Shown piece by piece: positions 33,206 to 42,131 of a DNA stretch of 64,000 nucleotides; within the stretch, counting starts at the first letter, position 1, and each line of letters opens with the position of its first letter. Position numbers and translations under genes: made by a program. A model generated the notes under the pieces. It was given only the letters and a program-made list of their open reading frames with translations, was not told the origin of the DNA and did not search any database. Source of the stretch: JAUSIF01 sp040901465 (GTDB lineage Bacteria > Pseudomonadota > Alphaproteobacteria > Rhizobiales > Xanthobacteraceae); contig JBBDYN010000024.1 in NCBI GenBank assembly GCA_040901465.1, positions 62,001 to 126,000 on the forward strand. Reading direction: 5' to 3'.

Positions 33206-34186
33206 ATGATCCTGGTCACGGGCGGCGCGGGCTTCATCGGCTCGAACCTGGTCGCAAGTCTCAATGACCGGGGCGTGACCGAGATCGCCGTTAACGATCA
33301 TCTCGGCTCCGTGGCCAAGGAGCGCAATCTGAAGAACCGGCGCTATGCCGGGATCGTCTCGCCGGACGAGCTGTTCCGCTGGCTCGACGGCCGCAAGCTC
33401 GAAGCGGTCCTGCACATGGGCGCGATCTCCTCGACCACCGCCACCGATGAAAAGGCGATGATGCAAGCGAACTTCGACCTGCCCATGCAGTTGCTCGACT
33501 GGTGCACGGCCACACGCACGCCGCTCATCTACGCATCGTCCGCCGCGACCTATGGCGACGGCTCGCTTGGCTTCGACGATGACGACAAGCCTGAGGCGCT
33601 CGTACGCCTGAGCCCGCTCAATCTTTATGGCCGCAGCAAGCAGCGCTTCGATCTCGCCATCGTCGAGCGCGCACGCCAGAAGGCGCCAATGCCGCCGCAA
33701 TGGATCGGGCTGAAATTCTTCAACGTGTTCGGCCCGAACGAGTACCACAAGGGCGAGATGCAGAGCGTGCTCGCAAAGCGCTTCCCCGACGCCAAATCGG
33801 GCCGGCCGGTGCAACTATTCAAGTCGGGCCGCGCCGACATTGTCGACGGCGGCCAGGCGCGCGATTTTATCTACGTGCTGGATGCGGTCGCGGTCGTGCT
33901 CTGGCTCCTCGACCGGCCGCGCGTGTCCGGTATCTATAATGTCGGCACCGGGCAGGCCCGCAGCTTCCAGGACATGATGCTGGCGATGTTCAAGGCACTG
34001 AAGCGCCCGCCCGATATCGACTATATCGACATGCCGGCCTCGCTTTCCGGCCAATATCAATACTTAACGCAGGCAAAGATGGAGCGGCTGCGCATGGCAG
34101 GCTACGATGCCGCCTTCACGCCGCTCGAGAATGCGGTGGAGGATTACGTGACCCGCTTTCTCGACTGCGCCGATCCCTATCGCTGA
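33206..34186 (+). CDS. hldD: ADP-L-glycero-D-manno-heptose 6-epimerase
   Basis: A 326-residue extended SDR. It has MILVTGGAGFIGSNLVASLND (NADP site) and INDHLG-like AVNDHLGSVAKERNL, with HMGAISSTTATDEKAMMQANF. The catalytic LNLYGRSKQRFD (Tyr-x-x-x-Lys) is intact. It inverts C6 to give the L-glycero form used by WaaC/WaaF. The hldE start follows 14 bases after its stop. Confidence 0.95.
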   Translation: MILVTGGAGFIGSNLVASLNDRGVTEIAVNDHLGSVAKERNLKNRRYAGIVSPDELFRWLDGRKLEAVLHMGAISSTTATDEKAMMQANFDLPMQLLDWCTATRTPLIYASSAATYGDGSLGFDDDDKPEALVRLSPLNLYGRSKQRFDLAIVERARQKAPMPPQWIGLKFFNVFGPNEYHKGEMQSVLAKRFPDAKSGRPVQLFKSGRADIVDGGQARDFIYVLDAVAVVLWLLDRPRVSGIYNVGTGQARSFQDMMLAMFKALKRPPDIDYIDMPASLSGQYQYLTQAKMERLRMAGYDAAFTPLENAVEDYVTRFLDCADPYR

Positions 34187-34200
34187 CGACCGGACCTTTC

Positions 34201-35670
34201 ATGTTCGATTTCGAGCGGCGCCTAGGTGAACTCTCCGATCAGAGCGTGCTCTGCGTCGGCGACGTCATGCTTGATCGTTATGTCTATGGCGATGTCGCGC
34301 GCGTCTCGCCGGAAGCACCGACCGTCGTGCTCGCCGCACGCTGGGAAGACATCGCGCCCGGCGGCGCTGCCAACGTCGCGCTCAATGTCGCGGGTCTCGG
34401 CGCACGTTGCGTGCTCATCGGCGCGATCGGCAACGACGACTCCGGCCGCTTGCTCATCGAGCGCCTCACCAAGAGCAAGAAGATCGAGCCGCGCCTTGTA
34501 CTAGACTCTGCTCGCCAGACGACCATGAAGATGCGTTTCGTTTCGGAACATTATTCGACGCATCTTCTGCGCGCCGACTGGGAAGACGGCCGCGCGCTCG
34601 AAACCGAGCGCGAGAACGAGATTCTGGCGCGCGCGCACGACGCGCTTCCGAAATGCGGGACCCTCGTGCTCTCCGACTACGGCAAGGGCGTGCTGACCCC
34701 GCGCGTGATCGAAGAACTGATCGCCGCCGCCCGCAAGGCGAACAAGCCGGTGATCGTCGATCCCAAGGGCAACGACTACCGCGTCTATCGCTTTGCATCG
34801 CTCGTCACGCCGAACCGCGGCGAGCTTTCCCGTGCGCTCAATCGCGAGGTGAGCACCGTTGACGAGGTGGCGCAGGGCGCGGCCGAACTCTGCGAGCGCA
34901 CCGACGTTGACGCGATCCTCGTTACCCGCAGCGAGGAAGGCATGACGTTGGTCGAACGCGGCGAGGAGCCGATTCACATCCCGGCCTTCCCAGTGAAGGT
35001 GCGCGACGTTTCCGGCGCAGGCGACACCGTTACCGCGACGGTCGCCGCGATGCTCGCCATGGGCGCCAATCTCGAAGCCGCCGCCCGCGCCGCCAATGCC
35101 GCGGCCGCGGTCGTCGTCGGCAAGCGCGGTACCGCTTCAGTGTCGTTTACCGAACTACGCGCGATGCTGTTGCCGCCGGCGTTGCGCGCGTATGAAGAAA
35201 AACTCGCGCTCGCCCCCAACACGCTCGACGAGCGCCTCGACGAGTGGCGCCGCGCGGGGCTGCGCATCGGCTTCACCAATGGCTGCTTCGACCTCTTGCA
35301 CCCCGGGCATTTGAAGGTGCTCGCTGAAGCCCGCGCCGCCTGCGACCGTCTCGTTGTTGGACTGAACAGCGACGCCTCGGCGCGGCGTCTGAAAGGCGAA
35401 GGCCGGCCAATTCAGGACGAAATTTCCCGCGCGCAGCTGCTCGCAGCCCTCGAAGCGGTCGATCTCGTGGCGATTTTCGAGGAAGATACCCCGCTTGAAT
35501 TGATCCGACAGGTGCGCCCTCAGGTGCTCGTGAAGGGCGGCGACTACACGAAAGAACAAGTGGTCGGCCGCGAAATCGTCGAAGCCGCCGGCGGCGAAGT
35601 CCTGCTCGTGGAACTCATGCCTGAGCGCAGCACGACGCGGCTCGTCGATCGCTCGAAGAAGCAGGGCTGA
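34201..35670 (+). CDS. hldE: Bifunctional heptose 7-phosphate kinase / heptose 1-phosphate adenylyltransferase
   Basis: A 489-residue fusion. The N-terminal ribokinase domain (about 1-320) shows VGDVMLDRYVYGDVARVSPEAPTVVL, then PGGAANVALN and DVSGAGDTVTATVAAML (catalytic GAGD). The C-terminal nucleotidyltransferase domain (about 345-489) shows GFTNGCFDLLHPGHLKVLAEA near residue 360, with the HxGH adenylyl-transfer motif, and ends VELMPERSTTRLVDR. Both steps flank the GmhB phosphatase reaction. Downstream of hldD in the same operon. Confidence 0.95.
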   Translation: MFDFERRLGELSDQSVLCVGDVMLDRYVYGDVARVSPEAPTVVLAARWEDIAPGGAANVALNVAGLGARCVLIGAIGNDDSGRLLIERLTKSKKIEPRLVLDSARQTTMKMRFVSEHYSTHLLRADWEDGRALETERENEILARAHDALPKCGTLVLSDYGKGVLTPRVIEELIAAARKANKPVIVDPKGNDYRVYRFASLVTPNRGELSRALNREVSTVDEVAQGAAELCERTDVDAILVTRSEEGMTLVERGEEPIHIPAFPVKVRDVSGAGDTVTATVAAMLAMGANLEAAARAANAAAAVVVGKRGTASVSFTELRAMLLPPALRAYEEKLALAPNTLDERLDEWRRAGLRIGFTNGCFDLLHPGHLKVLAEARAACDRLVVGLNSDASARRLKGEGRPIQDEISRAQLLAALEAVDLVAIFEEDTPLELIRQVRPQVLVKGGDYTKEQVVGREIVEAAGGEVLLVELMPERSTTRLVDRSKKQG

Positions 35671-35716
35671 TCACGCTTTTGCGAGGCAGCGGCCAAGTCT
35701 TCGATCGCTTTCAATC

Positions 35717-35728
35717 GATATTAATATC
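35717..35728. promoter_or_regulatory. AT-rich 12-base palindrome upstream of galE
   Basis: GATATTAATATC is a perfect palindrome in a short AT-rich patch, 40 bases before the galE start. A CCTAGGTCTAGG near-repeat and a GGAGG ribosome site (about 35754-35758) follow. It could be a promoter -10 region or an operator; the evidence is only symmetry and position. Confidence 0.35.
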
Positions 35729-35768
35729 CGTGCCCTAGGTCTAGGCGCATCACGGAGGTTCACCCGAT

Positions 35769-36764
35769 ATGGCCGTACTTGTAACGGGAGGCGCCGGTTA
35801 TATCGGCAGCCACATGGTGATCGCGCTCGCCGATGCCGGCGAGGATGTCGTGGTTCTCGACGATCTTTCGACCGGAATGCGCAGCGCCGTGCATCCGAAG
35901 GCGCGGCTGATCGTCGGCGACGTCGCCGATGCGGCGCTCGTCCTGCGCATCATCGCCGAGCAGGATGTCAAGGAAGTCATTCATTTCGCCGCCAAGATCG
36001 TTGTTCCGGATTCGGTCGCCGATCCGCTCGGTTACTATCTTTCGAATACTGTGAAGTCGCGCACGTTGATCGCCGCCGCGATCGGCGCGGGCGTCAGACG
36101 CTTCGTGTTTTCCTCGACCGCTGCGGTCTATGGCATGCCCGCGGAAAATCCGGTCAGCGAGGACGCGCCGACGCTGCCGATCTCACCTTATGGCTCGTCC
36201 AAGCTGATGACCGAATGGATGTTGCGCGATGCGTCCGCCGCCTATGACATCGGCTATGTGGCGCTACGCTATTTCAATGTCGCCGGCGCCGATCCCGCCG
36301 GCCGCTCCGGCCAATCGACGCCGAACGCAACCCACCTCATCAAGGTCGCGAGCGAGCTTGCGCTCGGCAAGCGCAAGCGCATGGAAGTCTTCGGCACCGA
36401 CTATCCGACGCCGGATGGCACTTGTATCCGCGACTATATCCATGTCACCGATCTCGTCGCCGCCCACCTCGACGCGCTGCGCCACCTCCGCAAGGGCGGA
36501 GCCAATCTCGTGCTCAACTGCGGCTACGGCCGCGGCCGTTCGGTGCTCGAGGTGATTGAGGCGGTAAAGCGCGCCTCCGGCGCCGATCTCCCCGTCGTCA
36601 TGAGCCCGCGCCGGCCCGGCGATCCCGCGGCGATTGTGGCCCGCGCCGACCGCATTCGCATAGAACTCGGCTGGCGCCCGCAATACGACGATCTCGCCAC
36701 CATCGTCAGCCACGCGCTCGCCTGGGAGCGCAAGCTTTCCGCCAAGCCCTCCGCGGCCGCCTGA
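35769..36764 (+). CDS. galE: UDP-glucose 4-epimerase
   Basis: A 331-residue extended SDR. It opens MAVLVTGGAGYIGSHMVIALADAG and has LDDLSTGMRSAV (NAD ribose contact) and VSEDAPTLPISPYGSSKLMTEW, with catalytic Tyr141 and Lys145. Also present are ALRYFNVAGADPAGRSG and the C-terminal RRPGDPAAIVARADRIR. It interconverts UDP-Glc and UDP-Gal for polysaccharide or LPS. It neighbours ugd and galU. Confidence 0.94.
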   Translation: MAVLVTGGAGYIGSHMVIALADAGEDVVVLDDLSTGMRSAVHPKARLIVGDVADAALVLRIIAEQDVKEVIHFAAKIVVPDSVADPLGYYLSNTVKSRTLIAAAIGAGVRRFVFSSTAAVYGMPAENPVSEDAPTLPISPYGSSKLMTEWMLRDASAAYDIGYVALRYFNVAGADPAGRSGQSTPNATHLIKVASELALGKRKRMEVFGTDYPTPDGTCIRDYIHVTDLVAAHLDALRHLRKGGANLVLNCGYGRGRSVLEVIEAVKRASGADLPVVMSPRRPGDPAAIVARADRIRIELGWRPQYDDLATIVSHALAWERKLSAKPSAAA

Positions 36765-36832
36765 AAAGAAGCCGCGCTTGCCCCCACCCCTGCGGCGTGC
36801 CAAATCCGGCCGTCGCCTGAGGGGTACTGCGC

Positions 36833-38146
36833 ATGCGCCTCGCCATGATCGGCACCGGTTACGTGGGTCTCGTGTCCGGGGCCTGCTTCGCCGATTTTGG
36901 CCATGAGATCGTTTGCGTCGACAAGGACGCAAACAAAATTGCTGCGTTGCGCGCGGGCAAGCTGCCGATCTTCGAGCCCGGCCTCGACGAACTGGTCGAT
37001 CGCAACGTAAAGGAGCGCCGCCTCTCGTTTTCGACTGAGCTCGCTCCGGCTGTGCGCGATGCGGAGGTCGTATTCGTCGCAGTAGGCACGCCCGCCCGCC
37101 GCGGCGACGGCCATTCCGATCTCACCTACGTATTCGAGGCCGCGCGCGACGTGGCCGATTGCGTCAACGGCGGCACCGTGCTCGTCACCAAGTCGACGGT
37201 GCCGGTCGGCACCGGCGACGAGATCGAGCGCATCGTGCGGCAGGCGCGGTCCAATGCCGAGATCGCGGTCGTCTCCAATCCCGAGTTTCTACGCGAAGGC
37301 GCCGCGATCGCCGATTTCAAGCGCCCCGATCGGATTGTGATCGGCACGGAAGACGCGGACGCGCAGGAGGTGATGAAGGAGGTTTATCGGCCGCTTTACC
37401 TCAACGCGCCGCCGCTGATGTTCACGAGCCGGCGCACCGCCGAACTGATCAAATACGCGGCCAACGCATTCCTAGCCACCAAGATCACGTTCATCAATGA
37501 GATAGCCGATCTTTGCGAGGCGGTTGGCGCAGACGTGCAGGAGGTCGCGCGCGGCATCGGCCTCGACAACCGCATCGGCTCGAAGTTCCTGCACGCCGGG
37601 CCGGGCTTCGGCGGCTCCTGCTTTCCGAAAGACACGGTCGCCCTGATCAAGACCGCGCAGGAAGCGGACGCGCCGATCAATATCGTCGAGACCGTCATCT
37701 CAGTGAACGAGGCGCGCAAGCAGGCGCTGGCGAAGCGCGTAATCGCAGCGTGCGGCGGCTCGGTCGAGGGCAAGATCGTGGCGGTGCTCGGCCTCACCTT
37801 CAAGCCCAACACTGACGACATGCGTGAGGCGCCGAGCCTGGCGCTCGTGCCGGCGTTGATCGAGGCGGGCGCCGTCGTCCGCGCTCATGATCCGCAGGGG
37901 ATGGAACAGGCGAAGGCGCTCCTGACGGGCGTCACTTTTTGCAAAGGCCCGTATGAGGCGGCCGAAAGCGCCGACGCGCTAGTGATCGTGACCGAATGGG
38001 ACGCCTATCGCGCGCTCGATCTCGACCGCATCAAGGGCGCGTTGAAGAGCCCGATCGTCGTGGATTTACGGAATATCTACCGGCCCGACGAGATGGCGGC
38101 CAAAGGATTCCGCTATACGAGCATCGGCCGCCCGCCGGGCGGCTGA
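36833..38146 (+). CDS. UDP-glucose 6-dehydrogenase
   Basis: A 437-residue enzyme oxidising UDP-glucose to UDP-glucuronate with two NAD. Motifs are MRLAMIGTGYVGLVSGACFADFGHEI (Rossmann) and STVPVGTGDEIE. The catalytic nucleophile is Cys263 in GPGFGGSCFPKDTVALI, followed by VLGLTFKPNTDDMREAPSL. Equivalent to Ugd/RkpK of rhizobia, where it feeds capsular polysaccharide and LPS. It is in the same direction as galE, 68 bases downstream. Confidence 0.95.
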   Translation: MRLAMIGTGYVGLVSGACFADFGHEIVCVDKDANKIAALRAGKLPIFEPGLDELVDRNVKERRLSFSTELAPAVRDAEVVFVAVGTPARRGDGHSDLTYVFEAARDVADCVNGGTVLVTKSTVPVGTGDEIERIVRQARSNAEIAVVSNPEFLREGAAIADFKRPDRIVIGTEDADAQEVMKEVYRPLYLNAPPLMFTSRRTAELIKYAANAFLATKITFINEIADLCEAVGADVQEVARGIGLDNRIGSKFLHAGPGFGGSCFPKDTVALIKTAQEADAPINIVETVISVNEARKQALAKRVIAACGGSVEGKIVAVLGLTFKPNTDDMREAPSLALVPALIEAGAVVRAHDPQGMEQAKALLTGVTFCKGPYEAAESADALVIVTEWDAYRALDLDRIKGALKSPIVVDLRNIYRPDEMAAKGFRYTSIGRPPGG

Positions 38147-38152
38147 ATTCGC

Positions 38153-39172
38153 TCAGCGGGTGGCTTCTTTTGCGTCGGGCGACTTTGCTTCAGCCATCTT
38201 TGCTTCTGAACTCTTCGTCTCCGTCGTCTTTGCTTCAGCGGGCTTCGCCTCCGGCGCCTTGGCGTCGGTCGGCTTCGTTTCCGCGGCCTTCGCCCTGGTG
38301 AGCAACTGCGCCACCACCTCGCCCACCCGCTCCTGCCACGGCCGCGCCCGAAAGCCGAATACCGACTGGAATTTCGAACTGTCGAGCTCGCAATTCGCAG
38401 GCCGCTTCGCCGCACTCGGATATTCCGCGGCCGGGATTGGCGCCACCTTAGGCGTCCGCCCGGTGAACATTACTTGGCGTCGCACGATCTCCTCGGCGAA
38501 CCCAAGCCAGGTCGTGGCGCCGGTGCCGGCGAAATGAAACGTACCGGCGGTGTTCGGCTTCTCGACGAGTTTTCGCACCGCCACAAGAATTGCCTCGGCG
38601 ATGTCGATCGTCGCGGTCGGGCAGCCGCGCTGGTCGGCCACCATCCTCAATTCGTCGCGCTCGGCCGCGAGCCGAAGCGTCGTCCTTAGGAAATTGCGGC
38701 CGAATACGCTGTAGATCCACGAGGTGCGCAAGATCACGTGGCGCTTCGCTGCTTCCCGCACCTTAGCCTCGCCTTCCGCTTTGCTGCGGCCATGCACGCC
38801 GAGCGGCGCGATCCGGTCCGTCTCGACATAAGCACCCTTCTTCGCGCCATCGAACACGTAGGCGCTCGAAAGATGAATGAGCGGAACCGACGCATCGTTG
38901 CAGGCGGCTGCGAGCACCGCGGGTCCGGTAATGTTCGCGCTTGCCGCCGCCTCGGGCTCTCGCTCGGCGCGATCCACCGCCGTGTAACCCGCAGCGTTCA
39001 CCACCGCGACCGGCCGATGCACGTCGAGCGCCGCGCGAACCGCCTGATCGTCGGTGATATTGCCGTCGGCCCGCGCAAGCCCGACGAGGGGCACGCGACG
39101 GGCATTGGCGAGCGCCACCAATTCGCGGCCGACTTGCCCGCGCGCGCCGAAGAGCAGAATTGGCCCATTCAT
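38153..39172 (-). CDS. dTDP-4-dehydrorhamnose reductase-like protein with a Lys-rich repeat tail
   Basis: About 339 residues from the ATG at 39172 (MNGPILLFGARGQVGREL); the frame is open further upstream, but that part has no family similarity. The SDR body (residues about 1-290) follows RfbD: AVVNAAGYTAVDRAE, LSSAYVFDGAKKGAY, HGRSKAEGE (Tyr position replaced by His in this reading) and FHFAGTGATTW. RfbD normally has a catalytic YxxxK. The local HGRSK therefore needs checking, since the Tyr may be shifted or missing. The last 46 residues are a tandem pentapeptide tail (see repeat entry) absent from usual RfbD. Its substrate may be another dTDP- or nucleotide-linked keto-sugar. Confidence 0.8.
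   Translation of the reverse strand: MNGPILLFGARGQVGRELVALANARRVPLVGLARADGNITDDQAVRAALDVHRPVAVVNAAGYTAVDRAEREPEAAASANITGPAVLAAACNDASVPLIHLSSAYVFDGAKKGAYVETDRIAPLGVHGRSKAEGEAKVREAAKRHVILRTSWIYSVFGRNFLRTTLRLAAERDELRMVADQRGCPTATIDIAEAILVAVRKLVEKPNTAGTFHFAGTGATTWLGFAEEIVRRQVMFTGRTPKVAPIPAAEYPSAAKRPANCELDSSKFQSVFGFRARPWQERVGEVVAQLLTRAKAAETKPTDAKAPEAKPAEAKTTETKSSEAKMAEAKSPDAKEATR
38159..38278 (-). repeat. Eight tandem (A/T)-K-x-x-(D/E) pentapeptides encoded in the RfbD-like gene
   Basis: On the minus strand the end of the reductase gene encodes TKPTD, AKAPE, AKPAE, AKTTE, TKSSE, AKMAE, AKSPD and AKEAT in perfect 5-residue register, then Arg and stop. The alternating Lys and acidic residues suggest a helical or extended charged linker. 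The DNA is a degenerate 15-base repeat, prone to slippage. Confidence 0.85.
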
Positions 39173-39279
39173 GCGGGAGACCATGCAGAAGCTGAAACGC
39201 CGGTCAAGCGCGGCCCTGCTACCTGAGGAATTGCCAACCTGCGCGGGAAGGGACATAGAGACGCGTCGCGAGCGAGACC

Positions 39280-40161
39280 ATGCAGAAGATTCGCAAAGCT
39301 GTCTTTCCAGTCGCCGGACTTGGCACCCGCTTTCTGCCTGCCACCAAGGCGTTGCCGAAGGAGATGCTACCGGTCGTCGACCGGCCGCTGATCCAGTATG
39401 TAATTGACGAGGCGCGTGAAGCCGGAATCGAGCACTTCATCTTCGTCACGGGCCGCAACAAGAGCGTCATCGAGGATCACTTCGATCGCCAATTCGAACT
39501 CGAAGTGACGCTGCGCGAGCGCGGAAAGCTTTCCGATTTGGAGGCGCTCGATCGCGACCTTCCGGGCGCCGGAACCGTGAGCTTCACGCGCCAGCAGTCG
39601 CCGCTTGGCCTCGGCCACGCTCTCTGGTGTGCGCGCGAGCTTGTCGGCAAGGAGCCGTTCGCGTTGCTGCTCCCCGATGTGCTCGTCAAGGCGAAGAAAG
39701 GCTGCCTCGCTCAGATGATCGAGGCGTATCTCGCGATCGGCGAAGCCGCGAACGTAATCGCGGTCGAGAAGGTCGCTGAGGAAGTGACTCACATGTACGG
39801 CGTCGTCGGCGTCGGACGCCGCAAGCATTCGGCGTTCGAGATCACCTCCATGGTCGAGAAGCCGCCGCGCGGATCGTCGCCATCGAACTTGATCATCACC
39901 GGACGCTACGTCTTGCAGCCGCAAATCTTCGATCTGCTCGAATCCCAGGAGCGCGGCGCAGGCGGCGAAATCCAGCTCACCGACGCCATGATCCGACTCT
40001 CGCAGCGCCAGCCCTTCTACGGACTCGAATTCGACGGCCGCACCTTCGATTGCGGTTCCAAGCTTGGCTTCCTTTCCGCGAACGTCGCCTACGCGCTCGA
40101 ACGCGACGATTTGGCGCCCGCATTGCGCGAAGAATTGGTGCGGCTTATGGGCAATCGTTGA
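39280..40161 (+). CDS. galU: UTP-glucose-1-phosphate uridylyltransferase
   Basis: A 293-residue nucleotidyltransferase making UDP-glucose. Features are KAVFPVAGLGTRFLPATKALPKEMLPVVDRPLIQYV (UTP loop), FVTGRNKSVIEDHFD, GLGHALWCARELVG and ITGRYVLQPQIFDLL. The ending DCGSKLGFLSANVAYALERDD is typical. It supplies Ugd and GalE next door. The upstream gene is divergent. Confidence 0.95.
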   Translation: MQKIRKAVFPVAGLGTRFLPATKALPKEMLPVVDRPLIQYVIDEAREAGIEHFIFVTGRNKSVIEDHFDRQFELEVTLRERGKLSDLEALDRDLPGAGTVSFTRQQSPLGLGHALWCARELVGKEPFALLLPDVLVKAKKGCLAQMIEAYLAIGEAANVIAVEKVAEEVTHMYGVVGVGRRKHSAFEITSMVEKPPRGSSPSNLIITGRYVLQPQIFDLLESQERGAGGEIQLTDAMIRLSQRQPFYGLEFDGRTFDCGSKLGFLSANVAYALERDDLAPALREELVRLMGNR

Positions 40162-40292
40162 GCGCTATCGAATTGACTCTACGCATAAAAACAGTTTGAT
40201 CCGGCGACGGGGTGCTTGCGGGCTTTGCCCGCTGGTAGTCTATTCGCACTTCGCCGCCTGAAGTTTTCCGCCCGCGTCCGGTTGTCGCCGCC

Positions 40293-42089
40293 ATGGGAAT
40301 GAAACGGTTCAAACAGCACCTGTCGAGACTCGTCGGCGAGGATGCGCGGGAAATCATCCCCCGGCTGCTCGCGACCGACGGCCGCCGCCATGCGTGGCGC
40401 TACGCGCGCGCGTTCGTGTTCATGGGCATCATCGCGGGCACCACGGCCCTCTCCGCCTATTTGATGAAGCACGTCGTCGACCGCATTTTCGTCGACGGCG
40501 ATTATTGGGCGGTCTGGGTGCTCGGCGGCACGCTGATGGCGCTGTTCACAATCAAGGGGCTGGCGACCTACGGGCAAATGGTCACGCTCGCCAAGATCGG
40601 CAATCGCATCATCGCCGACTATCAGCGCAAGGTTTACGATTCGCTGCTTTCGCAGGGCGTATCGTTTTTCGCCGACCGCCATTCGACCGAATTCTTAAAT
40701 CGGCTGAATACAGGTGCTTCCGGCGCCCGCTCCGTGCTCGACCTCGTCATCACGAGCGTCGGACGCGACGTCCTCACGCTGATCGGCCTGATCATCGTCA
40801 TGGCGGTACAGGATCCGATCATGATGATTTTCGGCGTCATCACCATGCCGCCCGCGGTCTATTTCATCCGCACGCTCGCGCGCCGCACGCGCTACAATAT
40901 CCGCCGCCAGTTCATGGGAACCGGAAATCTCCTCAAGTCTCTGCAGGAAACGATCCAGGGGATCCGCATCCTGAAATCGTACAATCTCGAAGACAGCATG
41001 CGGGCGCGTATGTCCGCGACCGTCGGCGAGATCGAACAGGTGATGAACAAGATCTCCCGTCTGAAGGCGCGCTCGGTCCCGATCATGGAATCGCTCGGCG
41101 GATTCGCGATCGCCGGCTTCGTCATGTATGCCGGTCACGGCGTGCTGCGCGGCAACCAATTGCCGGGCGAGTTCTTCTCTGTGGTCACCGCCCTGCTCCT
41201 CGCCTACGAGCCGGCAAAGCGGCTTGCGCGCCTGCATATCGACCTCGCCGCGAGTCTGACGAACGCGCGCTTCATGTTCGAATTGCTCGACAGCCTTCCG
41301 GTTGAGCGCGACGAGGCGGCAAAGCCGCCGATTTCCGTCACGCGCGGCCGCGTCGAATTCCGCGAAGTCGTTTTCCGCTACCGTCCGACCGAGCCGGTGT
41401 TGCGCGGCGTGTCGTTCGTGGCGGAACCCGGCCAGACCACGGCGCTTGTCGGCATCTCAGGCTCAGGCAAGTCGACGATCATGAACCTCGTGGTGCGATT
41501 CTGGGATCCGCAGACCGGCAAAATCCTTATCGACGATCAGGATGTCTCGCAGTATTCCCGCCGCTCGCTGCGCGACTCGATCGCTTATGTAAGCCAGGAC
41601 GTGTTCTTGTTCTCCGGCACAATCCACGAAAATATCGCGATGGGGCGGCCCGACGCGAGCGAGGTCGAGATTATCGCCGCAGCCAAGTCCGCCTTCGCCC
41701 ACGATTTCATCTCGAGCTTTCCGAAGAGCTACGAGTCGCCGGTCGGCGAGCACGGAGTGCAGATTTCCGGCGGTCAGCGCGCACGCATCGCGATTGCGCG
41801 GGCGTTTCTCAAAAACGCGCCGATCCTGCTTCTGGATGAGCCGACTTCGGCGCTCGACAGCGAGTCCGAACGCGAAGTCCAGCGCGCGCTCGACGCGCTG
41901 CGCGCTTCGCGCACGACGCTCGTGATCGCCCACCGGCTGCAGACCGTGATCGCCGCCGACAAGATCTGCGTGGTCGACAACGGCAAGATCGTCGAGGAAG
42001 GCCGTCATAGCGAATTGATCGCCCGCCGCGGCCGTTACAATGATCTCTATCAGACGCAGTTCGAGGAACGGCGCGCCGCGATCGCCTGA
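40293..42089 (+). CDS. ABC exporter, fused membrane and ATPase domains (MsbA-like)
   Basis: A 598-residue half-transporter. The six-segment membrane domain (about 1-320) starts MGMKRFKQHLSRLVGEDARE and has FSVVTALLLAYEPAKRLARLHIDLAASLTNARF. The ATPase domain (about 345-595) has Walker A GISGSGKST, the signature ISGGQRARIAIARAFLKNAPIL (Ile in place of the usual Leu) and Walker B LLLDEPTSALD. Homodimers of this type flip lipid A or other lipids or peptides across the inner membrane. Its envelope-gene context supports an LPS or polysaccharide lipid substrate (inference). Confidence 0.92.
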   Translation: MGMKRFKQHLSRLVGEDAREIIPRLLATDGRRHAWRYARAFVFMGIIAGTTALSAYLMKHVVDRIFVDGDYWAVWVLGGTLMALFTIKGLATYGQMVTLAKIGNRIIADYQRKVYDSLLSQGVSFFADRHSTEFLNRLNTGASGARSVLDLVITSVGRDVLTLIGLIIVMAVQDPIMMIFGVITMPPAVYFIRTLARRTRYNIRRQFMGTGNLLKSLQETIQGIRILKSYNLEDSMRARMSATVGEIEQVMNKISRLKARSVPIMESLGGFAIAGFVMYAGHGVLRGNQLPGEFFSVVTALLLAYEPAKRLARLHIDLAASLTNARFMFELLDSLPVERDEAAKPPISVTRGRVEFREVVFRYRPTEPVLRGVSFVAEPGQTTALVGISGSGKSTIMNLVVRFWDPQTGKILIDDQDVSQYSRRSLRDSIAYVSQDVFLFSGTIHENIAMGRPDASEVEIIAAAKSAFAHDFISSFPKSYESPVGEHGVQISGGQRARIAIARAFLKNAPILLLDEPTSALDSESEREVQRALDALRASRTTLVIAHRLQTVIAADKICVVDNGKIVEEGRHSELIARRGRYNDLYQTQFEERRAAIA

Positions 42090-42131
42090 AGCCGATCGGG
42101 CATTCGCGACACTTCCGCGCGGGCAATCGCC

